Origin: Palsa-744 sp963734815
GTDB lineage: Bacteria > Actinomycetota > Thermoleophilia > Solirubrobacterales > Solirubrobacteraceae
Assembly: GCA_963734815.1 (NCBI GenBank)
Contig: CAVTIH010000002.1
Span: 1,849,294 to 1,913,293, forward strand
DNA: 64,000 nt
Reading direction: 5' to 3'
The notes below the pieces were generated by a model that was not told the origin of the DNA, ran no database searches, and was given only the letters and a program-made list of their open reading frames with translations. The position numbers and the translations under genes are program-made. Positions 16,015 to 24,162 of this stretch are shown here, piece by piece; positions within the stretch are counted from its first letter, which is position 1; every line of letters starts with the position of its first letter.

Positions 16015-17025
16015 ATGCTGCAGGGACGCCCTCTCTACGACACCCCGGCCGACGCCAGATACTACGTCGTTCCCCTCGAGTGGGACGCGGTGATTCGTGC
16101 GCTTGACGGCGGCAACAACACCCTCGTCTGTGGCGAGCGGGGTGCTGGTAAGACCTCGCTACTGCGCCAAGTGCAGCTCACGTTGCGCAACCAGGGCAAG
16201 CGCGTCGTCTACGTGGACGCGACGGCTGTCGCTCAGCCACTCGAGCTGGTCTTTCGCGTCCGCGACGCGCTAAAGGGGAGGCCAGGACTTGCACAGACTG
16301 TGCCGGGCACGGCTTCCCAGAGCCTGGCGCAGATGGCTGGCGAACAGTCCGCCCCATCTGGCGGTGTGTCACGGCTGCTCTACGACACGCTGGTCGGCCT
16401 CGGCGAAGAAGTGGAGCCGACGATCGTGCTGCTCGACGCCACCGCCGCCGCGCAAGCTCTCTACGGCGTGTTCGGTCGCATGCGCGACACGATCTGGCAG
16501 CTCCCCCACTGCTGGCTGGCCGCAATCGACAATGACGACCGTGCCACTGCGCTCAAGCCCCCAGCCGACACGTTCTTCGACATCGTCATCGAGCTCAAGC
16601 CGCTCCCGATCGAGCGACTGATGACAATCCTCCACAATCGCACCGACGAGCTGGCGCCGGAACTGTGCTCACAGATTTCCGCAGACGCACGCGGCAACCC
16701 GCGCACCGCGATCCGCGCAGCGAACAACGCGCTCGTCCACGGAGGCGACCCAGCCGACGAACTATCCGCTCACGCGCGGCTGCTAGACGCGGCCGCGCAG
16801 ATCGGGCGTCCGCAGGGCACGTTGATGGCCGAGCTCTTGGACCTCGGCCAGGCCAGCCCATCGGATGACGCGCTTCTCGACCGCCTCGGCCTCACGCGAG
16901 CTCGCGTGAGCACACTCCTGCAGCAGCTGCTAGAGGCCGATCTCGTAGAGTCGACCGTTGAGCGATCAGACCGTCCTGGTCGCCCACGGACGGTCTACCG
17001 ACCGGCACTCCGAGGTCGAAGATGA
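16015..17025 (+). CDS. P-loop ATPase with C-terminal winged-helix domain
   Basis: 336 residues. Walker A is GERGAGKTS (40-48). The Walker B position reads TIVLLDATAA (Asp but no following acidic pair). The ATPase resembles the Orc1/Cdc6-STAND AAA group. Residues ~275-336 look like a winged-helix DNA-binding domain (LLDRLGLTRARVSTLLQQLLEADLVE, then a wing PGRPRTVY), as in MarR/ArsR-like repressors. The ATG 17022 of the next gene overlaps this stop (ATGA). An ATP-gated DNA-binding switch for its partner ATPase is plausible; no specific system is recognised. Confidence 0.75.
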   Translation: MLQGRPLYDTPADARYYVVPLEWDAVIRALDGGNNTLVCGERGAGKTSLLRQVQLTLRNQGKRVVYVDATAVAQPLELVFRVRDALKGRPGLAQTVPGTASQSLAQMAGEQSAPSGGVSRLLYDTLVGLGEEVEPTIVLLDATAAAQALYGVFGRMRDTIWQLPHCWLAAIDNDDRATALKPPADTFFDIVIELKPLPIERLMTILHNRTDELAPELCSQISADARGNPRTAIRAANNALVHGGDPADELSAHARLLDAAAQIGRPQGTLMAELLDLGQASPSDDALLDRLGLTRARVSTLLQQLLEADLVESTVERSDRPGRPRTVYRPALRGRR

Positions 17026-18047
17026 GCGCCGAGCAAGTCGTCAACATCGCCAACAAGGCGGCGTTCCGCCCCCGTAGCCGACTGTGGGAGCTCCACGAGC
17101 TACACGTCCCATTGGATCGGCTCGCCTGCAGCGAAGCCTATGAGCAGCGAGCGATCGCTCGTCTCACCGAAGGCTCATGCGTCGCCGTCATTGGGTCGAG
17201 TGGAGCCGGCAAGTCAAGCGTCATCGCTTGGGTCTGCTGTCAGCTGCCGTCGAGCCATTTCGCGCTTCGAATCCCGATCACCGGCGTGGAGGACCCAGGC
17301 AGCGTAGGCGAGATCGCACGCCTCGCCCTCTCGATCACCCTTGATGAGGTCGTACTCGAGGCCACAGCCCAAGACGAACTGGAGAAGACCCGCGCCACAT
17401 CGCAGACGACTACTCGGACGCCCTCAGGGATAAGCGCAAAGCTCGGCGGCGGGGTGATCCCCGCGGAAGTCAGCGTCAACGTGGCATCTCTCCGCGAGGA
17501 GTTCACCCGGGACCGACTCGGCGGCGACCATCTGCTAGCGCTCAACGGACGCCTCGTACCCACCCTCGCCGAGGCGGGAACGACCCCGGTATTCGTGTTC
17601 GAGGATACCGAGGCAACTGTCGGGGGCGCAGACGATCGACAGCGCGCAGAGGCCTTCTTTGCCGGCCCGCTCAGCGCGTTCGTCGATCAGGTGGACGCGC
17701 CAACAATCGTCGCGGTACAAACACACCTCATCAATGGATCCCGCGCCTTCGGTCGACTCGCGCCAGTCCTTGAGCTGATCACGATCCCGCTCCTGAGCGG
17801 CCGTGCTCGCAACGCCATCGATACGATCCTCGCACGACGCACGGAGCTCGCACAGCCACACGCGCAGCTCGCAAACATCATCGACACCCCCGCCCTCGAC
17901 GCGCTCACCGAGTTCTACACGCAATCAGGCGGCGACCTACGTCGCGTACTCGCAGCCGCCCATGAAGCCGCCGAACACGCCGCCGCTGACCAAGCCGCGC
18001 AGATCGGCGGCTCTCACGCCCGCTTCGGAATCGCCCAATGGCAGTAA
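17022..18047 (+). CDS. Partner P-loop ATPase
   Basis: 341 residues. Walker A is GSSGAGKSS (58-66) and Walker B-like is PVFVFEDTEAT (about 190-200). An LSGRARNAIDTIL segment and a GGDLRRVLAAAHEAA helix follow, as in the lid of AAA/STAND ATPases. There is no DNA-binding or nuclease domain and no membrane segment. It is translationally coupled to the winged-helix ATPase before it, so the two probably form a complex. The context (toxin-antitoxin genes and a recombinase downstream) suggests a conflict or mobile-element function, which is an inference. Confidence 0.75.
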   Translation: MSAEQVVNIANKAAFRPRSRLWELHELHVPLDRLACSEAYEQRAIARLTEGSCVAVIGSSGAGKSSVIAWVCCQLPSSHFALRIPITGVEDPGSVGEIARLALSITLDEVVLEATAQDELEKTRATSQTTTRTPSGISAKLGGGVIPAEVSVNVASLREEFTRDRLGGDHLLALNGRLVPTLAEAGTTPVFVFEDTEATVGGADDRQRAEAFFAGPLSAFVDQVDAPTIVAVQTHLINGSRAFGRLAPVLELITIPLLSGRARNAIDTILARRTELAQPHAQLANIIDTPALDALTEFYTQSGGDLRRVLAAAHEAAEHAAADQAAQIGGSHARFGIAQWQ

Positions 18048-18152
18048 CGGCGACGGTTCCTCAGCCTCGTCTTCGCGGGTGTCTGACCCAGAGGAGCAGC
18101 GCACGCGTGCCACGCCGTAGGACCGCGCCACGACGTCATCAGATCTTCGACT

Positions 18153-18185
18153 GGTCGGTTGAGGCGATGGTACGTCAGCCCTTTC
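18153..18185 (+). repeat. Direct repeat, left of vapBC
   Basis: The sequence around GATGGTACGTCAGCCCTT recurs at 18912-18943 with about four mismatches over ~30 bases. The two copies bracket the vapBC module. The second copy includes the start of the gene at 18926, while this copy is followed by no intact gene. Confidence 0.6.
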
Positions 18186-18240
18186 TGGGGCCAGATTGCA
18201 ACCGTGGTTTGGCCGTCGCTCGGCGCCCGTGATCAGGGGA

Positions 18241-18639
18241 TCACGATAGCTGCCTCGGCACTAGGCGTCCTTCCTTTGCCGCCGCCTTCGCAAGGCCCTG
18301 GTCGAGCGTGATCAACCCCACATCGAGCTGCCGCGCCAGCGCCAGGTAAGCGGCGTCGTAGGCCGTCAATGCGGCGCGCAGGCTCCATACCGCGTCCGCA
18401 AGCTCGATCACGGGATACCTCACCGCACGCAGATCGGCCAGTGCCGTCAGTGCCTCAGCGGCCCGGTGCTCGCTCAGCTCTCCGCGAATCGAGTAACGAC
18501 GCAGTACCGACAGCAGCTCGACGTGAAAGTGCTCGGGTACGTGCAGCTCGGGATGCGGCGCCAGGACCGCGCGGATTTCGGCGGCTGCCGGCCGCGCGAG
18601 CAGCAGCTCCGCGATCGCACTCGCATCTGCGACGATCAC
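18241..18639 (-). CDS. vapC: VapC-type PIN-domain toxin
   Basis: A 132-residue PIN-domain ribonuclease. The acidic metal-binding residues are in their family positions: Asp5 (VADAS), Glu41 (HVELLSV), Asp95 (AYDAAYLALA) and Asp113 (TLDQGLA). Family members cleave tRNA, rRNA or mRNA and are silenced by VapB. Its ATG overlaps the vapB stop (ATGA), the usual vapBC arrangement. The target RNA cannot be predicted from sequence. Confidence 0.92.
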   Translation of the reverse strand: MIVADASAIAELLLARPAAAEIRAVLAPHPELHVPEHFHVELLSVLRRYSIRGELSEHRAAEALTALADLRAVRYPVIELADAVWSLRAALTAYDAAYLALARQLDVGLITLDQGLAKAAAKEGRLVPRQLS

Positions 18640-18872
18640 GCCGCGCTACGGTTGCGCTCGGCTGCGAGCGCAGTCGCAGGCGGCTCGCCAACCTCGACTG
18701 GCTCCCACGCCTCGCTGTGCGAAAGCCACTCTTGCATCGTCGGGCGCACCGCCAACGCACGAAGCTCGGCAAGCAGGTAGTCGGAGAGTGTCATTCCCGT
18801 ACGCGCAGCCCGCACCTTCAGCTCGCGATGCAGCTCGTCGGGAACGTTGCGGATCTGGATCATCGATGACAT
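18636..18872 (-). CDS. vapB: VapB-type antitoxin
   Basis: 78 residues. The N-terminal ribbon-helix-helix (MIQIRNVPDELHRELKVRA, then GMTLSDYLLAEL) resembles FitA/VapB antitoxins. The C-terminal tail (WEPVEVGEPPATAL) would wrap the toxin. I chose the start at 18872 because the preceding inverted repeat overlaps it; a longer frame back to 18965 would run through the operator. It should repress its own operon together with VapC. Confidence 0.88.
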   Translation of the reverse strand: MSSMIQIRNVPDELHRELKVRAARTGMTLSDYLLAELRALAVRPTMQEWLSHSEAWEPVEVGEPPATALAAERNRSAA

Positions 18873-18897
18873 GCTTATTTGATGGTAGCATGTCATC
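18865..18897. promoter_or_regulatory. vapBC operator (perfect 11-bp inverted repeat)
   Basis: GATGACATGCT (18865-18875) and AGCATGTCATC (18887-18897) are exact inverted copies separated by 11 bases, and they overlap the vapB start codon. Ribbon-helix-helix antitoxins bind such repeats, so this is very likely the autoregulatory operator. The gene at 18926 starts only 29 bases away on the other strand and might share the control. Confidence 0.8.
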
Positions 18898-18911
18898 AAC
18901 ATGTTGCCATA

Positions 18912-18943
18912 GGTTGGTTGAGACAATGGTACGTCAGCCCTTC
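18912..18943 (+). repeat. Direct repeat, right of vapBC
   Basis: Second copy of the ~30-base repeat found at 18153-18185. It overlaps the start codon at 18926 of the next gene. The geometry fits insertion of vapBC into, or duplication of, the start region of that gene. Confidence 0.6.
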
Positions 18944-19561
18944 CCCGGTCAGCCCGGTGCGACACCTACCTTGATCGGTGCTACACCGACCCGGGTGCCC
19001 ACAACCCGCCCCCGCTATTCCATCACCGACACCGGCCCCGTGCGCGAGTTGCTCGACGACGCCCAACGCCAATGGCCAGAGGTCGGGGATCGCAAGGAGC
19101 TGCTGTTGCGTCTGGCGCACGCCGGGCACGACTCGCTGCACCTGGATCGGGTCGAGGCCGAGGCTGACCGCCGGCGCGAGCGCCAGCGCTCGGCACTCGC
19201 CAGCCTGCAGCGACCCATCATCGCCGTCTCCGCCGGCGCGTATCGTGGCGACCGTGGAGAACCTAAGCTAAGCGCTATCGATCCTGACGGCCGGCGAGTT
19301 GTGTTCGATGCCGGATCGCATCTGCACCTTGCTCGGGGGCGCCGTTCCTGGCTGCTCGACCATGTCGAGACGATCCTTACGACGATTGCGCGACCCGACT
19401 ACCGCGACGACGATCCACGGCCAGGACGCGAGCGCTTCTATCGTCAGAATGCGCTTGAGCCAGGACGATGGATGCGGGTTGTCCTAGACTTCAATGACGA
19501 ACCCGGTTGGGTCGTGACTGTTCTGGTCCAGGATGACGACCCCCGGCAGCGAATCTCATGA
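18926..19561 (+). CDS. Toxin-like protein of a putative toxin-antitoxin pair
   Basis: 211 residues. The N-terminal part (residues ~32-85, ITDTGPVRELLDDAQRQWPE and an Arg-rich helix) resembles antitoxin or DNA-binding helices. The C-terminal part (~125-211: DHVETILTTIARPDY, PGRERFY, then WMRVVLDFNDEPGWVVTVLVQ) resembles small RelE/barnase-like nucleases of the DUF4258 type found next to DUF2283 genes. The stop overlaps the start of a DUF2283 gene (ATGA). ATG 18926 is chosen because longer frames run through the vapBC operator. The toxin assignment is inferred from fold-like pattern and context. Confidence 0.55.
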   Translation: MVRQPFPGQPGATPTLIGATPTRVPTTRPRYSITDTGPVRELLDDAQRQWPEVGDRKELLLRLAHAGHDSLHLDRVEAEADRRRERQRSALASLQRPIIAVSAGAYRGDRGEPKLSAIDPDGRRVVFDAGSHLHLARGRRSWLLDHVETILTTIARPDYRDDDPRPGRERFYRQNALEPGRWMRVVLDFNDEPGWVVTVLVQDDDPRQRIS

Positions 19562-19839
19562 GCGTCACGATCGCCGGCACCACCTTCGAGCATCATCATT
19601 ACGATGAGCACGGAGACGTGCTGTACCTTAGTGTGGGGCGCTACGAAGGCCCTCCCGCCAGTGCGTCGTCAACTCCGGAGGGCCACAACATCGAGTACGA
19701 CGGGGGGGGGCGCGTCATCGGCATGACCCTCACCAACGTGCGCTGGCTGCTTGATCGCGATGGGCAGGTCACCATCACCTTGCCCGCAGGCCGCGCCAGC
19801 CAAGACGATCTGGCACAGGCGTTGCAGCCGGCCGCATAG
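19558..19839 (+). CDS. DUF2283 small protein, putative antitoxin partner
   Basis: 93 residues with the DUF2283 pattern: YDEHGDVLYLSVG near the N-terminus, then HNIEYDGGGRVIGMTLTNVRWLL. The family is small, beta-rich and often paired with DUF4258/RelE-like proteins, where it is suspected to act as antitoxin. It is translationally coupled to the preceding gene. A run of eight G at 19702-19709 is a possible slippage site. The stop is TAG at 19837. Confidence 0.75.
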   Translation: MSVTIAGTTFEHHHYDEHGDVLYLSVGRYEGPPASASSTPEGHNIEYDGGGRVIGMTLTNVRWLLDRDGQVTITLPAGRASQDDLAQALQPAA

Positions 19840-19944
19840 CGAGCGTTCGCCTGCCCGGTCGGGGGGCTTGTGCCCATGGACCCGATCCCGCCAGGTTCGC
19901 TCCCTGCGTGGCATATGCCTCGAGACCGGCGCTAGCTTCGGGGG

Positions 19945-20922
19945 ATGGCCGTGCCGCCAACCACTCGGGGACAGCCGTCGATCAACCGGACGCGACGGAG
20001 CGCGCTCCCCGGGGTGGTGCGCACGGGGGCGACGGTGGCGCAGGCGGCGGAGGAGTACCTGCGCTATATCGAGCACGACCGTGCCCGCAAGCCCTCGACA
20101 GTGCAGGGCTACCGCTGGGCCATCAACGCGTGGATCGTGCCGGCCCTGGGGGAGCTGCGCGTGGAGGACCTGACGAGCGCGCACGTCGAAGCGTGGATCG
20201 CCGCGCTCGAGCGCAAGCCGAGCACGCGCAGGAAGGCGCTGGTGTTGCTGCACGGCATCTTCCAGCGGGCCACGAGGGTGTATGGCCTGCCGATCAACCC
20301 GGTGGCGGACGTGGAGAAGCCGCCACAGACGCGCAGTGGCGACATCGAGGTGTTCAGCCCGGAGGAGGTATGGGCGCTTGCGCGCGCCGCGGCGAGCGAG
20401 CGCGACCGGGCGATCTTCGTGACGGCGGCGCTCACCGGTCTGCGGATGGGAGAGTTGCTCGCGCTGCATTGGCGCGACGTGGACTTTGCGGGCTCGCTGC
20501 TGCGCGTGCGCGCGAGCTACGCGGGCGGCGCGCTGACGACGCCGAAGTCGGGCAAGGTGCGCTCGGTGCCGCTCGCCCCAGACGTGGGGCGGGCACTCGC
20601 ACGACTGGCCGACCGCGAGCTGTACACGGCCGCGGACGACCTCGTGTTCCCCGGCGAAGCGGGCGAGTTCCTCGACGGCTCGGCGCTGCGCCGCCGCTAC
20701 AAGGCGGCGCTCAAGCGCGCCGGCCTGCGGCAGTTGCGCTTTCACGATCTACGTCACACGTTCGGCACGCGGATGATCGCCAAGGCGGACATCCGCCGCG
20801 TGCAGGAGTGGATGGGCCACGCCGACATCCAGACGACGATGCGCTACCTGCACTACGCGCCCCGCGAGGAGGACGCGCGGCTGGTCGCGGAGGCGTTCCG
20901 GGTCGAGGCACCGGATGGGTGA
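19945..20922 (+). CDS. Tyrosine recombinase / phage-type integrase
   Basis: 325 residues. The SAM-like core-binding domain (residues ~27-110: AEEYLRYIEHDRARKPSTV) is followed by the catalytic domain. The catalytic set is complete: Arg in TGLRMGE, His-Leu-Arg-His in FHDLRHTFG, His in MGHAD and the nucleophile Tyr in MRYLHYAP. It catalyses site-specific DNA strand exchange. No excisionase, directly repeated att site or phage genes are visible nearby, so it may serve the tRNA-Thr island or be a leftover. The ATG follows a GGGGG run. It is different from the integrase at 54066. Confidence 0.9.
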   Translation: MAVPPTTRGQPSINRTRRSALPGVVRTGATVAQAAEEYLRYIEHDRARKPSTVQGYRWAINAWIVPALGELRVEDLTSAHVEAWIAALERKPSTRRKALVLLHGIFQRATRVYGLPINPVADVEKPPQTRSGDIEVFSPEEVWALARAAASERDRAIFVTAALTGLRMGELLALHWRDVDFAGSLLRVRASYAGGALTTPKSGKVRSVPLAPDVGRALARLADRELYTAADDLVFPGEAGEFLDGSALRRRYKAALKRAGLRQLRFHDLRHTFGTRMIAKADIRRVQEWMGHADIQTTMRYLHYAPREEDARLVAEAFRVEAPDG

Positions 20923-21039
20923 TCGATCGCATTGGATCGGCGATCCGGGTGAGCGGAGCTTGTAGTCTTCGGCAAGGTGCATTATGCGAAAGGGCCGCCG
21001 TCAGCCACCGTGCGAAGGGGGATGGAGGGGCATTTGAAA

Positions 21040-21618
21040 ATGCGAGTCTCTGAGCCCGGGAACCATCCACTCGGCCGTTGTGGCCTGCCGGATCGAGCTG
21101 GCGCCGCGCGAGCGCTCGGCGTCGCGCTGATCGCGGTGGGTATCGGACTCGCGGGTGCGACCGAGTCTGCGGCGACGGGCCCGTCGCCGCACGCGGGCAC
21201 GGCTCGGCGGGCCGCGATGCTCGGCACCGTGCAGCCTGCCCCGGTCGCGAGCGCGGCGCACGTACTGAACGTGAAGGACGAAGGGCACCTGCGCTCAGTG
21301 CGCAACTCCGGCTCGGAACTGATGGAGGAAGGCTCGATCTCGGGGACGATTCCGGGGAAGCTGAAGGTGAGCTTCAACATCGGGGCGACCGTCACCGCGA
21401 AGTTCACGATCTACGCCAACGGCGGCGGCTCGATCAGCGGCCACGGCGGGGGCGCGCTGCACTCGACCGGTGTGTACGCGACCTTCGGCGGCTCGCTGAC
21501 GGTCACTGGCGGCTCGGGCCGTTATGCGCATGCTCACGGCACCGGCACTCTGTCGGGTGCGATCAACCGCAAGACATACGCGCTGACCATCCAGGCCGTC
21601 GGCAAGCTGCATTACTGA
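21040..21618 (+). CDS. Secreted beta-barrel-like protein
   Basis: About 192 residues. An N-terminal hydrophobic segment (ALGVALIAVGIGLAGA) follows a short positive region and acts as an export signal. The mature C-terminal half is Gly/Ser/Thr-rich with alternating hydrophobics (GSISGTIPGKLKVSFNIGA, ..., GTGTLSGAINRKTYALTIQA), which suggests a small all-beta secreted domain as in many Thermoleophilia proteins. GGAGGGG at 21024-21030 favours ATG 21040; an upstream ATG at 20977 lacks a ribosome site. The function is unknown. The gene is convergent with the transporter at 21629. Confidence 0.7.
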   Translation: MRVSEPGNHPLGRCGLPDRAGAARALGVALIAVGIGLAGATESAATGPSPHAGTARRAAMLGTVQPAPVASAAHVLNVKDEGHLRSVRNSGSELMEEGSISGTIPGKLKVSFNIGATVTAKFTIYANGGGSISGHGGGALHSTGVYATFGGSLTVTGGSGRYAHAHGTGTLSGAINRKTYALTIQAVGKLHY

Positions 21619-21628
21619 GCGCTCTCGA

Positions 21629-23182
21629 TCAGGCGAGTGCCGTGGCTTCGGGCTCGGTTTCGATCGCGTCCGCCTCCTGCTGCGCCCCCGCGCGCAGGCC
21701 GGTCAGCGCGACGATCGCCGCCACAGCCATGATCGCGGCCATCACATACAGCACCGAGCGGGTGGCGTAGGCGAAGTCGAGACGCACGAAGTGGGGGATC
21801 GACGCGATGCTCCCCCCGCCCCCCCGGGACTGGGAGACACTGGATGCCTCGGCGTGCGCCCGTCCGCTGGAGATGCCCCGCGCGATCAGCGAGGTGGCGA
21901 CCCGGGAGCGCATCTGTGCGACCAGGATCGTGCCGAGGATCGCGAGCCCGAGGCTGGCGGCGTAGTTGCGGACCGTCTGGGTGATGCCGGTCGCCTCGCC
22001 ATAGGAGAGCCGAGAGGCTCGACTGACGGCGTCGGTGCTGGCCGGCCCGAGCATCAAGCCCATGCCTGCTCCCGTGAGGGCGATGTACCACTGCTGAGCG
22101 GCGAAGTCGAGCCCCGTGACCTTCCCCGCCCACAGCCAGAACCCCACCGCACCCAGCGCGCAGCCGACCACCACCGGTCGCTTGGCCCCAACGCGGTCGA
22201 GCAGCCGTCCGCCGATCTGCGCGGCGAGGACGAACCCGAGGAAGAAGAACAGCAGGATGACGCCGGCCTGTGAGGGTGACTTCGCCAGCGAGATCTGGGC
22301 GTACTCGCTGGCGAAGAAGAACACCGGGATGAACACCAGGTTGGAGGTGAGCAGCACGATGTTCTCCACCAGGAAGGCACGGATGCGAAAGATGCGCACG
22401 GCGATCAGTGGCGAGGCGGTGCGAAGCTCGACGAAGTAGAACACGACCAGGAGCGCCGCGCCCACGACGATGCACGCCCAGGTGCCGGGATTGCTCCACC
22501 CCCAAATCGAGGACTGCTGGAAGCCGAACACGCTCAAGCCAACACCCGAGGCGATCAGCGCGAGGCCGCGGTAGTCCATGCGCGCTGCCCGGTGCACGGT
22601 GGAGGGCCTGGAGATGGCGATCAGGATCAGGGCGACGACGGCGACGGGGATATTGACCCAGAAGATCGCCCGCCACGTCCACTGCGTGAGATAGCCGCCG
22701 AGGATCGGGCCGATCGCGGTGAGGGCGCCAGCGATGCCGAAGAACAGCGCCAGGGCTCTACCGCGTTCGCGCAAGGCAAACGTCTGCACCACGATCGCCA
22801 GGGCGGCCGGGAACATGATCGCGCCGCCCGCCCCCTGGAGCACCCGGAAGGTGATGATCCACGCCTCGGCCAGACTCCCCTTGGGGGTGAGCCCGCACAG
22901 CGCCGAGGCGCTGGCGAACACGATCACGCCGAGCGTCACCATCCTGCGGTGGCCGACCGTGTCGGCCAGCCGGCCACCGAAGGCGAAGAGCGCCGCCAGC
23001 GACAGCAGATAGGCGTTGATCGCCCACTGCACGCCAGTGCTGCTCAGCCCGAGCTCCTTCTGGATTTCCGGCGCCGCGATCGACACGATCGTCTGATCGA
23101 TGAAGGTCATCGCGACGGCGAAGATCATCGCTGCCAGAATCAGGTTCCGCGATCCTCCGCCGGGGGCGGCAGCGACTGTCAT
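21629..23182 (-). CDS. DHA2-family (EmrB/QacA-type) multidrug efflux transporter
   Basis: A 517-residue, 14-helix MFS transporter. The family motifs are present: FIDQTIVSIAAPEI in helix 1, GRLADTVGHRR between helices 2 and 3, and RVLQGAGGA in helix 4. It should export drugs or amphiphilic compounds by proton antiport. I chose the start at 23182 because GGAGAG precedes it. It begins 17 bases after the encapsulin stop, so the two are probably co-transcribed. The C-terminal tail is acidic and unlike known encapsulin-targeting peptides. Confidence 0.9.
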   Translation of the reverse strand: MTVAAAPGGGSRNLILAAMIFAVAMTFIDQTIVSIAAPEIQKELGLSSTGVQWAINAYLLSLAALFAFGGRLADTVGHRRMVTLGVIVFASASALCGLTPKGSLAEAWIITFRVLQGAGGAIMFPAALAIVVQTFALRERGRALALFFGIAGALTAIGPILGGYLTQWTWRAIFWVNIPVAVVALILIAISRPSTVHRAARMDYRGLALIASGVGLSVFGFQQSSIWGWSNPGTWACIVVGAALLVVFYFVELRTASPLIAVRIFRIRAFLVENIVLLTSNLVFIPVFFFASEYAQISLAKSPSQAGVILLFFFLGFVLAAQIGGRLLDRVGAKRPVVVGCALGAVGFWLWAGKVTGLDFAAQQWYIALTGAGMGLMLGPASTDAVSRASRLSYGEATGITQTVRNYAASLGLAILGTILVAQMRSRVATSLIARGISSGRAHAEASSVSQSRGGGGSIASIPHFVRLDFAYATRSVLYVMAAIMAVAAIVALTGLRAGAQQEADAIETEPEATALA

Positions 23183-23199
23183 TCGACACTCTCCTCGAT

Positions 23200-24009
23200 T
23201 CAGGGGTTCGGCCCGACCAGGGCGACGGCGGCCTCCGGCGTGGCGGCTTGGAAGCTGAAGCTCACCTGCAGATACAGGCGTACCACCTGGCCGTCGTGCG
23301 AGTCGTACCCGATCGACAGGTCCTGACCGCAGTCGAACAGGAAGTCGCCTCCGCGCTGGCTGAGGAGGACTGCTCCCCTGACTCCGGGGGCCCATACGAT
23401 CGGGCCGTCGAGGATCCGCCGCAGGTGCTCGAGCAGGGGGTAGCCGCCGTGCTCTGCGGTCCCGATCACGCGCCGGTGCTCCTCTGCGCCCAGCGCGAGC
23501 GCGTACGGGCCGGAGATCCCGCTGTGCAAGAGCCGCTCCACGGCCGTTGCGAGCGCGCTCGGGTATGCCTCGGCGGACTCGCCGAGCGGGACCGGCTCAT
23601 GGGGTGAGGCCTGCGTGATCCCGATGATCGCACCGCTCCAGCCGTGGAACACGGCGACGTTCTCGGCGACCGCGATGCGGTGCGCCGCACGGTCGAGCTC
23701 CTCGAGGTTGGCATCGGCAGCGCCGCGATCGGCGTCGCGAAGCTCCTCCAGGGAGACCTCGAAGTCCGCTCGGGCCTCGACGAGCGCCAGGACGCGTCGC
23801 TGCAGACCCGTGACACCCTCGCCTGGCGCGGATGCGAGCAGGCTGGTGCGGCCGAGGTTGGTGGCGGAATGCGACCAGCCATGCGGGCCGGCGAAGTCGA
23901 CGAGCTTGCGGGCGGCGAGCGCGGGTGTGAGCCGTTGCCTGGCCTCGTCGTCAAGCAGCTGCCAGCCGGTGTCGCTGATCGGCGCGTGCGAGCGGAGCAG
24001 GTGGTTCAT
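23200..24009 (-). CDS. Encapsulin nanocompartment shell protein (family 1)
   Basis: A 269-residue HK97-fold shell protein, the usual length for family 1 encapsulins (linocin M18-like). Landmarks are the N-terminal HLLRSHAPISDTGWQLLDDEA, the middle RADFEVSLEELRDADRG, AVFHGWSGAIIGI, EHGGYPLLEHLRRIL, and the C-terminal DLSIGYDSHDGQVVRLYL. Sixty copies normally assemble into a shell that takes in a cargo enzyme via a C-terminal targeting peptide. No peroxidase, ferritin-like or other known cargo gene is adjacent; the neighbours are an efflux transporter downstream and a divergent LuxR-type regulator. The cargo must be elsewhere or unknown. Confidence 0.9.
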   Translation of the reverse strand: MNHLLRSHAPISDTGWQLLDDEARQRLTPALAARKLVDFAGPHGWSHSATNLGRTSLLASAPGEGVTGLQRRVLALVEARADFEVSLEELRDADRGAADANLEELDRAAHRIAVAENVAVFHGWSGAIIGITQASPHEPVPLGESAEAYPSALATAVERLLHSGISGPYALALGAEEHRRVIGTAEHGGYPLLEHLRRILDGPIVWAPGVRGAVLLSQRGGDFLFDCGQDLSIGYDSHDGQVVRLYLQVSFSFQAATPEAAVALVGPNP

Positions 24010-24162
24010 GGACGCATCGCTCTGTCGGGGGCCATCGGGTCTCCTTGGGTCAGAGGCTGGCTGTGGTCGTGCGTAGACACTCTATTGCGAGGCTGGCGCC
24101 TATTTCAGTGTGCCCGATCGTCCATCCACTCCGGCTGGCGTAGGATCGCATCCGAAACGGTC

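Noticed and set aside
13345..20976. Search for a second copy of the tRNA-Thr 3' end as right attachment site of the first island
   Set aside because: I could not find a matching stretch near the recombinase or after it, so no att pair is claimed.
21629..23182. Transporter C-terminus as encapsulin cargo-targeting peptide
   Set aside because: The tail is acidic and Ala/Glu-rich and does not resemble the Leu/Ile-Gly-Ser-Leu type targeting motif.
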